A stretch of 64,000 nt of DNA, taken from the NCBI RefSeq assembly GCF_000400715.1, contig NZ_KE007350.1, forward strand, positions 62,001-126,000, read 5' to 3'. This document shows, piece after piece, positions 54,998 through 64,000 of the stretch. The position numbers were made by a program, and so were the translations under genes. The notes under the pieces were generated by a model that had not been told where the DNA came from, did not search any database, and worked only from the letters and a program-made list of their open reading frames with translations. The stretch comes from Acinetobacter genomosp. 15BJ. Lineage in GTDB: Bacteria > Pseudomonadota > Gammaproteobacteria > Pseudomonadales > Moraxellaceae. Position 1 is the first letter of the stretch; each line of letters begins with the position of its first letter.

Positions 54998-56362
54998 CTA
55001 AGATGATTCTGTGACTTTGGCTTGCACGTTCACAGTTTTTTTGCGCTCGGTTTCCATCCCCGCCAGCAGTCCATCACGTGGCATAAATGTCGTTGCAATA
55101 ATCGCAATCACCGCCATGCTGCCAATATACATCATGATCAGATAAGGGCTGCCATTACCGACACTGAGCAGTTTCGTGGCAATCAACGGCGCCAACCCTC
55201 CACCTAGCACACCTGCCAATTGCACCGAGATTGATATCCCGCTATAACGAATTTCTGCGGGGAACTGCCGCGCAAACAGCTGCGCTTGCGGTGCATACAT
55301 AATCGGGAATACTACGCCAATTGCCAACACGATTGCAGTCCAGACCAACACAGGGTCTTTGGTATTGAGCATGCTAAAGAATGGATAGCTATACAGTGCC
55401 AGTACACATAGGCCGAACATAAACATATTACGCTGACCGACTTTATCGGACAAATGTCCACATAATGGGGTCATAAACATAATCACAATAGCCCCACAAA
55501 TAGTGGCAAATAGGATCTCTTGTCTGGCAATCCCTAACTGTGTGGTGGTATAGGCCAAAGTAAAGGTAGAAGCAATATAAAACCATGCATTTTCAGCCGC
55601 ACGTGCCACAATAATGGTGATGAGTTGCTTCGGATGATTTTTAAATACCTGTAAAGCAGGCACTTTAATTTCTTCTTGTTGCTGTTTAACTTTTTCAAAA
55701 TCGGGCGACTCGGGCACTTTGACTCGAATGTACCAACCGACTGCCAGCAACACGATGCTGGCTAGAAATGGAATCCGCCACCCCCAACTAAATAGAGCTT
55801 GCTCGGGCAATAAAGAGACTAATCCAAGTGCGATAGATGCGAGCATTAATCCACCGCCAGTACTGGCTTGAGGCAGACTGCCCCAAAAGCCTTTTTTGCC
55901 TTCTGGCGCATGTTCAACCGCCATTAATACGGCACCGCCCCACTCGCCGCCCATGGCCATACCTTGGATAAATCTCAGGATCACCAAGCAGATGGCAGCC
56001 CAGTAACCAATCGACTCATAAGTGGGTAACAAACCAATCAGGACGGTTGGAATCCCCATCAACATCAAGGTGAGCAATAACATCGATTTACGCCCGATCT
56101 TGTCACCAAAATGTCCAAACACCAGACCGCCCAACGGCCGACCAATGAATCCCACCGCATAGGTGGCGAATGCGGCAAGTACACCCGTCAACGGATCAAG
56201 GTTAGGGAAAAACAATTTATTAAAAATTAAAGCTGCTGCCGCACCGTAGATAAAAAAGTCATACCACTCAATGGTGGTGCCTACCATACTTGAGATACCC
56301 GCCAAGCGATGAGAGGACTTTTTAGCAGATGAACCGTTTCCATGTATTGTTTGCATCATCAT
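54998..56362 (-). CDS. MHS-family MFS transporter
   Basis: 454 residues with 12 predicted membrane segments. The MFS signature GHFGDKIGRKSMLLLTL lies in the loop after the second segment, with RFIQGMAMGGEWGGAVLMAVEH typical of metabolite:H+ symporters (ProP/KgtP/shikimate type). The substrate is unknown. It is the last gene after the valine-degradation set, so it may import an organic acid from that pathway. Gap to the hydrolase gene is 112 bp. Confidence 0.9.
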   Translation of the reverse strand: MMMQTIHGNGSSAKKSSHRLAGISSMVGTTIEWYDFFIYGAAAALIFNKLFFPNLDPLTGVLAAFATYAVGFIGRPLGGLVFGHFGDKIGRKSMLLLTLMLMGIPTVLIGLLPTYESIGYWAAICLVILRFIQGMAMGGEWGGAVLMAVEHAPEGKKGFWGSLPQASTGGGLMLASIALGLVSLLPEQALFSWGWRIPFLASIVLLAVGWYIRVKVPESPDFEKVKQQQEEIKVPALQVFKNHPKQLITIIVARAAENAWFYIASTFTLAYTTTQLGIARQEILFATICGAIVIMFMTPLCGHLSDKVGQRNMFMFGLCVLALYSYPFFSMLNTKDPVLVWTAIVLAIGVVFPIMYAPQAQLFARQFPAEIRYSGISISVQLAGVLGGGLAPLIATKLLSVGNGSPYLIMMYIGSMAVIAIIATTFMPRDGLLAGMETERKKTVNVQAKVTESS

Positions 56363-56474
56363 GTTCCTTTCTTAGATCTTCTTGTTTTAGGTTTTTTTGC
56401 TGATCATCAATCCTGACCATCAGCATGTCAGACATTTTACTACTCCTTCGATGAGTCAATATGCATGATTGGAT

Positions 56475-57500
56475 TTAGCTGAGTTTTTCCAGAATCTGTT
56501 CCAACTCTGGGTTACGTTGTTGCCATTGTGGCTGTTTATCCTTGTCCACAATCAGGGCACGTACCCCTTCAATAAAGTCACCGTGTTCAAACCAGATATC
56601 TTGTAGGTCTCGCTCCAGTTGCATGCATTGTGGCAAGGAAAGACCACGGCCTAAATGTTGCAGCTTCAAACTGGTTTGTTTGGCAATGAATGAGCGCTGC
56701 TGCAAGATGCTGAGCATTTTATCTGCCCAAGGCTGCAATTGCTCCTCCTGCTCATTCGCAAGGCTTTGCTCGATTTCGTCTAAATGCTGAAAACCGAAAT
56801 GTTTGCGAATACCATCTGCCAACTGTTTCAGTTCACTTTCAGCAGGTCGGGTAATAAAGCACGCAACAATATGCTCAATATTCTGTTTGCTTAAATTCGG
56901 CTCATTGATCAATGCCTCTTGCAAAGCATCCAACTTGTCACTGGGTACGTGATAGTCGATCAAGTCTAAATAAAGCGCGTCACTACTGCTGATCTGCTCA
57001 CCCGTAATGGCCAGATAAACGCCGATATCATCCAGTCGAGACAGGAAATGGGTCGCACCCACATCCGGGAAAAAGCCAATTGCAGTTTCAGGCATGGCAA
57101 ATCGAGATTTTTCACTGCTCACCACAATATGACAGGCTTGTACTAGTCCAAAACCACCGCCCAGCACATAACCATCAAGCACCACCACCACAGGCTTTGC
57201 ATAGTCACGCAGCAGGTTCAGCATTTTATATTCGGCACTAAAATAAGCTTTATAATCAGCCGTATCATTTTTATAGCTATCATATAGATAACGGATATCC
57301 CCACCTGCACAGAAAGCTTTGGGGCTATTCGATTTAATCAGGACCGCCTGAATTGCTGCATCATAACGCCACAGTTCCAGTTGGCTACAGATGCCCTCAA
57401 TCATCTCCAGTGACAAGGCATTTAAATGTTTGACCCGATCTAAGCTGATCAGACCAAGACCACCCTTTTGCTCAATCATTAACTGATTTTCGATATTCAT
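56475..57500 (-). CDS. 3-hydroxyisobutyryl-CoA hydrolase (crotonase superfamily)
   Basis: 341 residues from ATG 57500 (AAGAGA upstream; the longer frame overlaps the enoyl-CoA hydratase gene). The crotonase fold has AFCAGGDIRYLYDS (oxyanion hole) and GGGFGLVQACH, and FAMPETAIGFFPDVGATHFLSRL carries the conserved Glu and Asp. The length and C-terminal HIBYL-CoA hydrolase region fit the enzyme that frees 3-hydroxyisobutyrate from its CoA ester in valine breakdown. It lies 13 bp after the hydratase gene. Confidence 0.88.
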   Translation of the reverse strand: MNIENQLMIEQKGGLGLISLDRVKHLNALSLEMIEGICSQLELWRYDAAIQAVLIKSNSPKAFCAGGDIRYLYDSYKNDTADYKAYFSAEYKMLNLLRDYAKPVVVVLDGYVLGGGFGLVQACHIVVSSEKSRFAMPETAIGFFPDVGATHFLSRLDDIGVYLAITGEQISSSDALYLDLIDYHVPSDKLDALQEALINEPNLSKQNIEHIVACFITRPAESELKQLADGIRKHFGFQHLDEIEQSLANEQEEQLQPWADKMLSILQQRSFIAKQTSLKLQHLGRGLSLPQCMQLERDLQDIWFEHGDFIEGVRALIVDKDKQPQWQQRNPELEQILEKLS

Positions 57501-57513
57501 GGTTGTTGATCTC

Positions 57514-58290
57514 TTATCGATTTTTAAATTTCGCCTGACGTTTTTCCACAAAAGCCTGCATGCCTTCTTTCTGATCCGATGTGGCAAAAATGGAGTGGAA
57601 CATCCGTCTTTCAAAACGTAAGCCTTCGGTCAGATTGACTTCAAAGGCGCGATTAATGCTTTCTTTCAGCATCATATTGGCCGTTAAAGAGCGCGCAGCA
57701 ATGTTTTCTGCGGCTTGTAGGGTTTGTTCAAGTAATTGTTCTTTACTCAATACACGTGCCACCAACCCGCTTTGCTCAGCTTCGACTGCACCCATTTGCC
57801 GTGCGGTAAAGCACATTTCCATGGCTTTGGCTTTGCCAATCGCATGGGTTAAACGTTGCGTACCACCAATCCCTGGAATCACACCCAAAGTCACTTCAGG
57901 CAGACCAAACTTGGCATTGTCTGCACAATAGATAAAGTCACACATCAGTGCCAATTCACAGCCGCCGCCAAGCGCATAGCCACTAACCGCAGCAATCAAA
58001 GGTTTACGGCGTTGGGCGATACGATCGGCAAGATGGAAAAAATCATCAAAGTAAATGTCAGGAAAGTTTAGTGCAGCCATTTCCTTAATGTCGGCACCTG
58101 CGGCAAAGGCCTTTTCTGAGCCAGCCAACACCATGCAGCCAATCTCTCGATCTTTTTCTAATTCATCTAAAGCCTGATTCACTTCGCTAATCAATTCACT
58201 ATTCAGTGCATTCATGGCGTGCGGGCGATTCAGCGTAATCAAGCCTACACCATTGCGTTTTTCTAATAAAATGGTTTGCCACTGCATCAT
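57514..58290 (-). CDS. Enoyl-CoA hydratase
   Basis: 258 residues, crotonase family. AFAAGADIKEM and ALGGGCELALMCDFIYC form the CoA and oxyanion sites, and FGLPEVTLGVIPGIGGTQRL carries the catalytic Glu. It probably hydrates methacrylyl-CoA in valine degradation. It lies 18 bp from the acyl-CoA dehydrogenase gene. Confidence 0.92.
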   Translation of the reverse strand: MMQWQTILLEKRNGVGLITLNRPHAMNALNSELISEVNQALDELEKDREIGCMVLAGSEKAFAAGADIKEMAALNFPDIYFDDFFHLADRIAQRRKPLIAAVSGYALGGGCELALMCDFIYCADNAKFGLPEVTLGVIPGIGGTQRLTHAIGKAKAMEMCFTARQMGAVEAEQSGLVARVLSKEQLLEQTLQAAENIAARSLTANMMLKESINRAFEVNLTEGLRFERRMFHSIFATSDQKEGMQAFVEKRQAKFKNR

Positions 58291-58308
58291 CGATTCCTTG
58301 TTCTCTGG

Positions 58309-59436
58309 TTATAAGCTACGGGCGATCACTAAACGTTGAATATCACTGGTGCCTTCATAAATCTGACAAATTCGAGCATCACGATAGATGCGTTCAATCG
58401 GAAAATCTTTCAGATAACCATAGCCACCAAACACCTGTAACGCAGCCGAGCAGACACGTTCAGTCATTTCCGAAGCAAACAGCTTGGCCATGGAAGCTTC
58501 ATTGAGACAAGGTTGCCCTGCTTCTTTAAGACGTGCAGCGTAATGCACCAGTTGTCGAGCTGCTTCAATCTCGGTCGCCATACTAGCAAGACGGAATGCC
58601 AGTGCTTGATGCTCAAAAATTGGTTTGCCAAAGGTCAGCCGCTCTTTGGCATAGCGCGTGGCTTCTTCCAGCGCTGCACGTGCCAATCCAACGGCCTGTG
58701 CCGCAATGCCGATGCGACCACCTTCCAGATTGGCAAGCGCGATTTTCAGCCCCTCACCTTCCGCGCCCAACATCAGACTTTTATGAATACGCACATCCGT
58801 CAGGGCAATCTGACAGGTATCCGAGGCATGTAAACCAAGTTTTTCTTCCACTCGAATCACCTCATAACCTGCTGTATCACGTGGCACAAGGAAGGCACTA
58901 ATGCCCTTTTTGCCTGCATTGGGGTCAGTCACGGCAAAGACGATAATCACGCCTGCGTTGTCGCCCGAGGTAATAAACTGCTTAGCACCATTGAGAATAT
59001 AGTCATCGCCATCTTTCACGGCACGGGTTTTAATCGCTGCCGCATCCGAACCGGTATGCGGTTCAGTCAGGGCAAAAGCACCAATCATTTCACCTTGTGC
59101 CAAGGGTTTTAAAAAGTGTTGTTTTTGCTCATCGCTACCAAATTTTAAAATCGGCACACAGCCCACTGAGTTATGTACACTCATGATGGTTGAAGTGGCA
59201 CCATCGGCTGCGGCCACTTCCTCAAGTGCCAACACATAAGCGAGGTTGCCTGTATCAGAACCGCCCCATTGCTCTGGAATCAACATACCCATAAAGCCGA
59301 GTTGGCCCATCTGTGCCAGTGCTGCTTTTGGAAAAGTGCCATGTCGATCCCAGTCACTGGCATTGGGTTTGATTTGTTCTTGGGCGAAGCTTTTCGCCAT
59401 ATCACGAATTAAGTTTTGTTCTTCAGTTAATTGCAT
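58309..59436 (-). CDS. Acyl-CoA dehydrogenase, probably isobutyryl-CoA dehydrogenase
   Basis: 375 residues from ATG 59436, after excluding an unlikely long N-terminal extension. FAD/acyl-CoA motifs are present: GAFALTEPHTGSDAAAI, NGAKQFITSGDNA and QVFGGYGYLKDFPIERIYRDARICQIYEGTSDIQR. The position in the operon suggests isobutyryl-CoA as substrate. The gene lies 10 bp after the AMP-binding gene. Confidence 0.9.
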   Translation of the reverse strand: MQLTEEQNLIRDMAKSFAQEQIKPNASDWDRHGTFPKAALAQMGQLGFMGMLIPEQWGGSDTGNLAYVLALEEVAAADGATSTIMSVHNSVGCVPILKFGSDEQKQHFLKPLAQGEMIGAFALTEPHTGSDAAAIKTRAVKDGDDYILNGAKQFITSGDNAGVIIVFAVTDPNAGKKGISAFLVPRDTAGYEVIRVEEKLGLHASDTCQIALTDVRIHKSLMLGAEGEGLKIALANLEGGRIGIAAQAVGLARAALEEATRYAKERLTFGKPIFEHQALAFRLASMATEIEAARQLVHYAARLKEAGQPCLNEASMAKLFASEMTERVCSAALQVFGGYGYLKDFPIERIYRDARICQIYEGTSDIQRLVIARSL

Positions 59437-59446
59437 CTTTTGTTCC

Positions 59447-61096
59447 TTACCCTGCCTTTGCTTGCTGTTTCGCAATTTCCTGATTACGTAATAAAAAGCG
59501 CTGAATTTTGCCACTTGGGGTTTTTGGCAGTTCGGTAACGAACTCCACCAAACGCGGATAGGCATGTGCAGACAGGCGTTTTTTCACAAACTGGCTCAAT
59601 TCTTCTGCCAGTTGCTCCAAAGGCTGAGTGCCTGCCGATAAAATGACAAAGGCTTTCACCACCTCGGTACGTTCTGGGTCAGGTACCCCGATGACTGCTG
59701 CTTCAACCACTGCATCATGTTCCAGCAAGGCACTTTCTACATCAAACGGTCCAATCCGATAGCCCGAGGTGGTGATCACATCATCACTGCGCCCAACAAA
59801 ACTCATGCTGCCGTCGGCATGCAACTCGGCGGTATCACCCGTTAAATAGTACTGACCAATAAAAGGCGATTTACGCGTTTCATGATAGCCACCAAACCAC
59901 ATCATCGGGGATTGGCTGATATCGACCGCTAAAATCCCGGGGGTATCTGCAGGCAATTCTTTGCCTTGTTCATTCACCACGGCAACACGATAGCCTGCAC
60001 TGGCAAAACCCGCTGAACCAGCACGAACCTCATGGCTTAAACCATGGTGATTACACACCACCATGCCCACTTCAGTTTGCCCATAATGATCATAAATCGG
60101 TGCATCCAACACCTGTTTAAACCAGCGAATCACTTCTGGATTCAATGGCTCTCCTGCACTACTGACCACACGGAACTGACCTTTTAACTCGGCCATTTGA
60201 GCAGGGTCTGCCGCCATCATCATGCGGTAAGCCGTAGGTGCACCCGCCAGATTGGTAATCTGATAATCCTTCACAATCTGACACAGGCTGTCCGTGCTAA
60301 AACCGCCGTCATAGAACAAGATGGCATGCCCTAAAAACAAGGGGCCAGTAATACCGAAGTACAGACCATACGCCCATCCTGGATCAGCAATATTCCAGAA
60401 TGAATCCTCCTCCCTTAAACCAACCGCATCTTGCATATAGCGAGCAAACGCCAATAAGGCTTTTAACGGGACTTCTAGTGGTTTAGCGGGGCCCGTGGTT
60501 CCCGAGGTAAACATCAATAAAAATGGGTCTTGAAGGGTTCGCATCACCAATTCACATTGATCAGGCTGCTGTTTAACTTCATCCCAAAAATTGAAATCAC
60601 CTGACTTCAGCGGCTCGCCTTTTGAATCTGCAACCGTGACAATTGCGGGGCAACGCTCAACTTCATCGAGTTTGCGGCGGTTACCCGTATCCGTCACCAC
60701 CAACTTACTTTGTGCCAGTTGCAGACGATGCTCGATCGCCTTTGGCCCAAATGCAGTAAACAAAGGTTGATATACCGCACCAATTCGCCAAGCGGCGAAA
60801 ATCGTTACCAACAGCTCTGGTGTTCTCGGCAATAATCCTGAAATACGATCACCTGCTTTTACACCCTGCGATTTTAAGAAATTGGCAAATTGACTCGACC
60901 ATTGCTGTAACTGGCGAAAAGTGTATTGTTCTTTTCGACCATCTTTGCCTTGCCAATACAATGCGATCTTGTCGCTTTGTGCGTGGCGATCACAACATTC
61001 ATAACAGGCATTCAATGCATCGACTGAACCTGACAGCATCTGTGTTGCTGTACTTTGTAGATCAAAAGCCTGTACCGTCTCTTTATAATTCAACAT
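59447..61096 (-). CDS. AMP-dependent acyl-CoA synthetase
   Basis: 549 residues. P-loop LMFTSGTTGPAKPLEV, DHYGQTEVGMVVC, YYLTGDTAELH and the C-terminal PSGKIQRFLLR with the catalytic Lys mark an acetyl/medium-chain acyl-CoA synthetase. It probably activates isobutyrate or a related acid. Its start is 78 bp from the mmsB stop. Confidence 0.9.
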   Translation of the reverse strand: MLNYKETVQAFDLQSTATQMLSGSVDALNACYECCDRHAQSDKIALYWQGKDGRKEQYTFRQLQQWSSQFANFLKSQGVKAGDRISGLLPRTPELLVTIFAAWRIGAVYQPLFTAFGPKAIEHRLQLAQSKLVVTDTGNRRKLDEVERCPAIVTVADSKGEPLKSGDFNFWDEVKQQPDQCELVMRTLQDPFLLMFTSGTTGPAKPLEVPLKALLAFARYMQDAVGLREEDSFWNIADPGWAYGLYFGITGPLFLGHAILFYDGGFSTDSLCQIVKDYQITNLAGAPTAYRMMMAADPAQMAELKGQFRVVSSAGEPLNPEVIRWFKQVLDAPIYDHYGQTEVGMVVCNHHGLSHEVRAGSAGFASAGYRVAVVNEQGKELPADTPGILAVDISQSPMMWFGGYHETRKSPFIGQYYLTGDTAELHADGSMSFVGRSDDVITTSGYRIGPFDVESALLEHDAVVEAAVIGVPDPERTEVVKAFVILSAGTQPLEQLAEELSQFVKKRLSAHAYPRLVEFVTELPKTPSGKIQRFLLRNQEIAKQQAKAG

Positions 61097-61174
61097 CTGT
61101 GTTCCCTCAGTCTGGTTTGATTGTTATTCATGACAGGGTTTAATTTTTTGATAGCCATCCTTTGGCTTGAGCTG

Positions 61175-62065
61175 TTATGCCTCTGGCGGCAGGTATTGCT
61201 GAATAATGCTGGAAAAATCGAGATGCGCATTGCCGCGCATACACATTTGCTGATACAGCTGCTGCACCATACCACCCAACACAATCGGTTGTTTGACTTG
61301 CCCTGCCGCTTCTACCGCAAGACCCAAGTCTTTCAACATCAACTGCGTGGCAAAACCATCTCGATAGCCACGCGAAGCGGGCGCATTTTCATTAATCTGT
61401 GGCCATGGATTACAGACTTCCGAACTCCAGCAGCGACCACTTGAGGTGTTAATTACACCAGCCAAGGCTTGTGGATCAATGCCCAGTTTGGCACCAAGCG
61501 CCATGCCTTCTGCCACGGCAGCCATAGAAATGCCGAGAATCAAGTTATTGCAGATTTTAGCAATTTGACCTGCACCCACCTCACCGCAATGCACCACGTT
61601 TTTGCCCATGTGACTGAGTACGGGTTTGACTTCATCAAAAGTCTGATCATTGGCACCCACCATAAAGGTCAAGGTCCCCGCTTGCGCACCAATGGTGCCA
61701 CCCGAAACAGGTGCATCACAAATGTGAATATTTTTACTTTGGGCAACCGCAGCAATGTCCTTGATGGTTTGCGGGTCAATGGTACTGCTATCAATGCATA
61801 AGCTGTCTGCTTTCAGTACTTCAAGTACTCCATTTTCACCAAGATAGACCTCTTTAACATGTTTGGCCGCAGGTAACATGCTGATCAGCACATCGGCTTG
61901 TTTGGCAGCCGCTTGAGGGCTGTCACACACCACACCACCCGCCTCGGCAAAGTGCTGAATGGCCACTTCGCTGAGGTCATAACCATAGACGGTAAGTCCG
62001 GATTTAAGTAGGTTGTGGGCCATTCTGCCGCCCATATTGCCTAGACCGATAAAGGCGATATTCAT
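61175..62065 (-). CDS. mmsB: 3-hydroxyisobutyrate dehydrogenase
   Basis: 296 residues. Rossmann motif IGLGNMGGRMAHNL, the family signature DAPVSGGTIGAQAGTLTFMVG and the catalytic Lys in AKICNNLILG are all present. It oxidises 3-hydroxyisobutyrate to methylmalonate semialdehyde. It follows mmsA by 14 bp. Confidence 0.95.
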   Translation of the reverse strand: MNIAFIGLGNMGGRMAHNLLKSGLTVYGYDLSEVAIQHFAEAGGVVCDSPQAAAKQADVLISMLPAAKHVKEVYLGENGVLEVLKADSLCIDSSTIDPQTIKDIAAVAQSKNIHICDAPVSGGTIGAQAGTLTFMVGANDQTFDEVKPVLSHMGKNVVHCGEVGAGQIAKICNNLILGISMAAVAEGMALGAKLGIDPQALAGVINTSSGRCWSSEVCNPWPQINENAPASRGYRDGFATQLMLKDLGLAVEAAGQVKQPIVLGGMVQQLYQQMCMRGNAHLDFSSIIQQYLPPEA

Positions 62066-62079
62066 CCGTGATCCCCTTG

Positions 62080-63597
62080 TTAACGTAAACTGATAGTGGT
62101 GTTGACACCGCCCACTTCATGACTGTCTTCAAACCAGCGACTGGTAATGGTTTTGGTTTGGGTATAGAACTGCACAGCCTGTTTGCCATAAGGGCCTAAA
62201 TCACCGAGTTTTGAACCACGAGAACCGGTAAAGCTAAAGAACGGTACAGGGACAGGAATTGGAATATTGATGCCGACTTGACCGATATCAATGAGGTTCT
62301 GGAAAGTACGCGCAATTGCACCACTTTGCGTGAATAATCCCACACCATTACCAAATGGATTGGCATTGATCAGCGCAATCGCCTCTTCAAGCGTATCGAC
62401 ACAAATAATAGACAGTACAGGACCAAAGATTTCTTCTTTATAAATACGCATATCCGTACTTACACCACTGAAAATTGTGGCTCCGACAAAGTTGCCTGAC
62501 TCATAGCCGTGTACCTGAACATCGCGGCCATCAAGCAGTAGTTCTGCACCCTGTTCAACACCACTATTGATCAAATCCAGTACCCGGGCTTTGGCACGTT
62601 TTGAAATCACAGGGCCAATATCAGTATTCGGTTCATGCCCTGCATTAACAGTTAATGTTTTGGCCTTTTCAACCAACTCTGCAATCCAGTGTTTACTGTC
62701 TCCGACCATCACCGCAACTGACAACGCCATACAACGTTGCCCTGCTGCACCAAATGCCGCACCGACTAAAGCATTCAGCGTTTGTTCTTTATTGGCATCA
62801 GGCATTACCGCGACATGGTTTTTCGCGCCCATCATCGACTGCACCCGTTTGCCATGTTGTCCTGCAAGGTTATACACATGAGTTCCGACCGCAGTTGAAC
62901 CGACAAAGGAAATCGCTCTAATATCAGCATGCGTACACAGGCGATCAACCACCTCTTTACCACCATGTACCACATTGAGCACCCCTGCTGGAATGCCTGC
63001 CTGAATCGCAAGTTCGACTAACATCATGGTCGAAAGCGGATCTTGCTCAGAAGGTTTCAATACAAAGGTATTGCCACAGACGATCGCCATTGGGAACATC
63101 CAGAGCGGGATCATGGCGGGGAAATTAAATGGGGTAATGCCTGCACAGACACCCAAAGGCTGTTGTAAGGTATAGGTATCTACACCACGTGCCACGCCTT
63201 CAACATATTCACCCATCTGCAAAGTACCGACTGAACATGCATGCTCAACTACTTCCAGACCGCGTTGAATATCACCTTCTGCATCCGCCAAAGTCTTGCC
63301 TTGTTCCGCAGTCAGTACCTGTGCAATCTCCTTCATGTTGGCACGAATCAGGTCTTGCAGTTTCAGCATGATACGCATACGCGCCTGAATCGGGGTTTGA
63401 CGCCAAGAAGCAAAAGCTGCTTGAGCAGACTGAATTGCCGCATCGACTTCCTGCACCGTAGCAAATGGCACACGACCAATCACTTCCTGCGTTGCAGGAT
63501 TAATAATGTCTTGCCATTGTTGGGTTTCAGATTCGATAAAACGGCCATTAATGAGTAACTTGGCTGTTTCCAATTGAATAGTTTGGATTGTGTTCAT
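62080..63597 (-). CDS. mmsA: Methylmalonate-semialdehyde dehydrogenase (CoA-acylating)
   Basis: 505 residues. Aldehyde-dehydrogenase fold with FVGSTAVGTHVY (NAD loop) and the catalytic Cys in AAGQRCMALSVAV. IGPVISKRAK and FGPVLSIICVDT complete the set. It converts methylmalonate semialdehyde to propionyl-CoA at the end of valine degradation. First gene of the operon, divergent from a LysR regulator. Confidence 0.95.
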   Translation of the reverse strand: MNTIQTIQLETAKLLINGRFIESETQQWQDIINPATQEVIGRVPFATVQEVDAAIQSAQAAFASWRQTPIQARMRIMLKLQDLIRANMKEIAQVLTAEQGKTLADAEGDIQRGLEVVEHACSVGTLQMGEYVEGVARGVDTYTLQQPLGVCAGITPFNFPAMIPLWMFPMAIVCGNTFVLKPSEQDPLSTMMLVELAIQAGIPAGVLNVVHGGKEVVDRLCTHADIRAISFVGSTAVGTHVYNLAGQHGKRVQSMMGAKNHVAVMPDANKEQTLNALVGAAFGAAGQRCMALSVAVMVGDSKHWIAELVEKAKTLTVNAGHEPNTDIGPVISKRAKARVLDLINSGVEQGAELLLDGRDVQVHGYESGNFVGATIFSGVSTDMRIYKEEIFGPVLSIICVDTLEEAIALINANPFGNGVGLFTQSGAIARTFQNLIDIGQVGINIPIPVPVPFFSFTGSRGSKLGDLGPYGKQAVQFYTQTKTITSRWFEDSHEVGGVNTTISLR

Positions 63598-63730
63598 AAC
63601 CTCTCCATAGGCCGTATTTTTATTGTGTTCAGTGTTCAGAAAATATCGATCGTCGTATTTTCTTTATTCAGGTTTTATTCGAGACTAGCAAAGAAAGCTT
63701 TGACCACCAACGCAAATTAATGCACGATCA

Positions 63731-63748
63731 TTGTGCAAATATGCACAA
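63731..63748. promoter_or_regulatory. LysR-type operator dyad
   Basis: TTGTGCA-aata-TGCACAA is a perfect 7-bp dyad (T-N11-A type) 14 bp upstream of the LysR start, in the divergent region to mmsA. A second overlapping dyad, TGCAC...GTGCA, lies at 63721-63737. Likely binding sites of the regulator. Confidence 0.6.
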
Positions 63749-63762
63749 GGAAGACCATAATA

Positions 63763-64000
63763 ATGAAAGTGGATTGGGATCATCTACAGTTTTTTTTAGT
63801 GTTGGCACGGACCAAAACCTTAACCAATGCCGCCCGCATTATTGGCGTGGAACACAGCACTGTAGCGCGGCGGATTCAGGCGTTGGAGCAGGCTTTAGGC
63901 ATTACCCTATTTAAACGCGAAGCCTCTGGTTATGAGCTGACGCTAGAAGGAATGGCATTGGTGCCACGGGTTGAGCAAATGGAATATGCCTTTCTGCAAA
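63763..64000 (+). CDS. LysR-family regulator (3' end outside window)
   Basis: Reads MKVDWDHLQFFLVLARTKTL from ATG 63763 with AGGAAGA upstream, then a winged helix-turn-helix (TNAARIIGVEHSTVARRIQAL) and LGITLFKREASGYELTLEG. About 79 residues are visible, all DNA-binding domain. It is divergent from mmsA and probably controls the operon. Confidence 0.92.
   Translation, partial: MKVDWDHLQFFLVLARTKTLTNAARIIGVEHSTVARRIQALEQALGITLFKREASGYELTLEGMALVPRVEQMEYAFLQ

Overview
The window looks like an Acinetobacter chromosome. The DNA is AT-rich, the two ends carry genes typical of that genus (ParA/SirB/BolA on the left; rhodanese, an MHS transporter and a valine-degradation mms cluster on the right), and the insertion sequences resemble Acinetobacter IS5/IS17-type elements. 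No database search was possible, so the genus is an inference.

Layout. (1) 1-1.8 kb: host backbone ending in two tandem tRNA-Gly(GCC) genes. (2) 1.76-54.35 kb: one genomic island of about 52.5 kb integrated into the second tRNA-Gly. A 48-bp copy of the tRNA 3' half (two mismatches) plus a duplicated terminator hairpin lies at the right end. The left end holds a satellite/prophage-like module: Xre regulator, small excisionase-like protein, tyrosine integrase, DUF1376 protein and DnaC-like ATPase. Five TGTGACCA repeats lie between attL and these genes. (3) 5.9-17.6 kb: a compact defence operon of AIPR protein, PD-(D/E)XK protein, Z1 helicase, GHKL (MORC/paraMORC-like) ATPase and an ankyrin-sigma70 fusion. 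It is divergent from a C5-cytosine DNA methyltransferase that is followed by a frameshifted vsr. (4) 17.7-21.2 kb: an HNH nuclease, a methyltransferase/GIY-YIG fusion and small unknown genes. (5) 21.3-30.5 kb: a trio made of a small protein and two very large tyrosine-recombinase-like proteins, then an orphan MbcA/ParS-like protein and a TOTE-type primase-helicase. (6) 30.7-35.7 kb: HipBA pair 1 and a SWIM/SNF2 helicase. (7) 36-45.4 kb: a degraded mobile zone with an IS481-type pseudogene, a truncated ATPase, an intact and a decayed IS5-family copy flanking a group of envelope proteins of unknown role, and an alkylsulfatase gene. (8) 45.4-51.9 kb: a second, diverged copy of the recombinase trio whose middle gene is split between the two strands. 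(9) 52.3-54.1 kb: HipBA pair 2, then attR. (10) 54.4-64 kb: host backbone with the valine/isobutyrate catabolic operon and its divergent LysR regulator.

How the parts fit. The integrase, tRNA duplication and arm-type repeats explain how the island moves. The DnaC/DUF1376 genes suggest it can replicate like a phage satellite. Most of the cargo is anti-phage or conflict machinery. The most unusual item is the defence-operon sigma factor. It keeps an almost RpoD-like promoter-reading core (regions 1.2, 2, 3 and 4), but its N-terminus is replaced by ankyrin repeats and a long acidic linker, and its gene overlaps the GHKL ATPase gene. The second most unusual item is the pair of recombinase trios. 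One is intact. The other is rearranged so that its middle gene reads half on each strand, with an 18-bp inverted repeat that could account for the flip.
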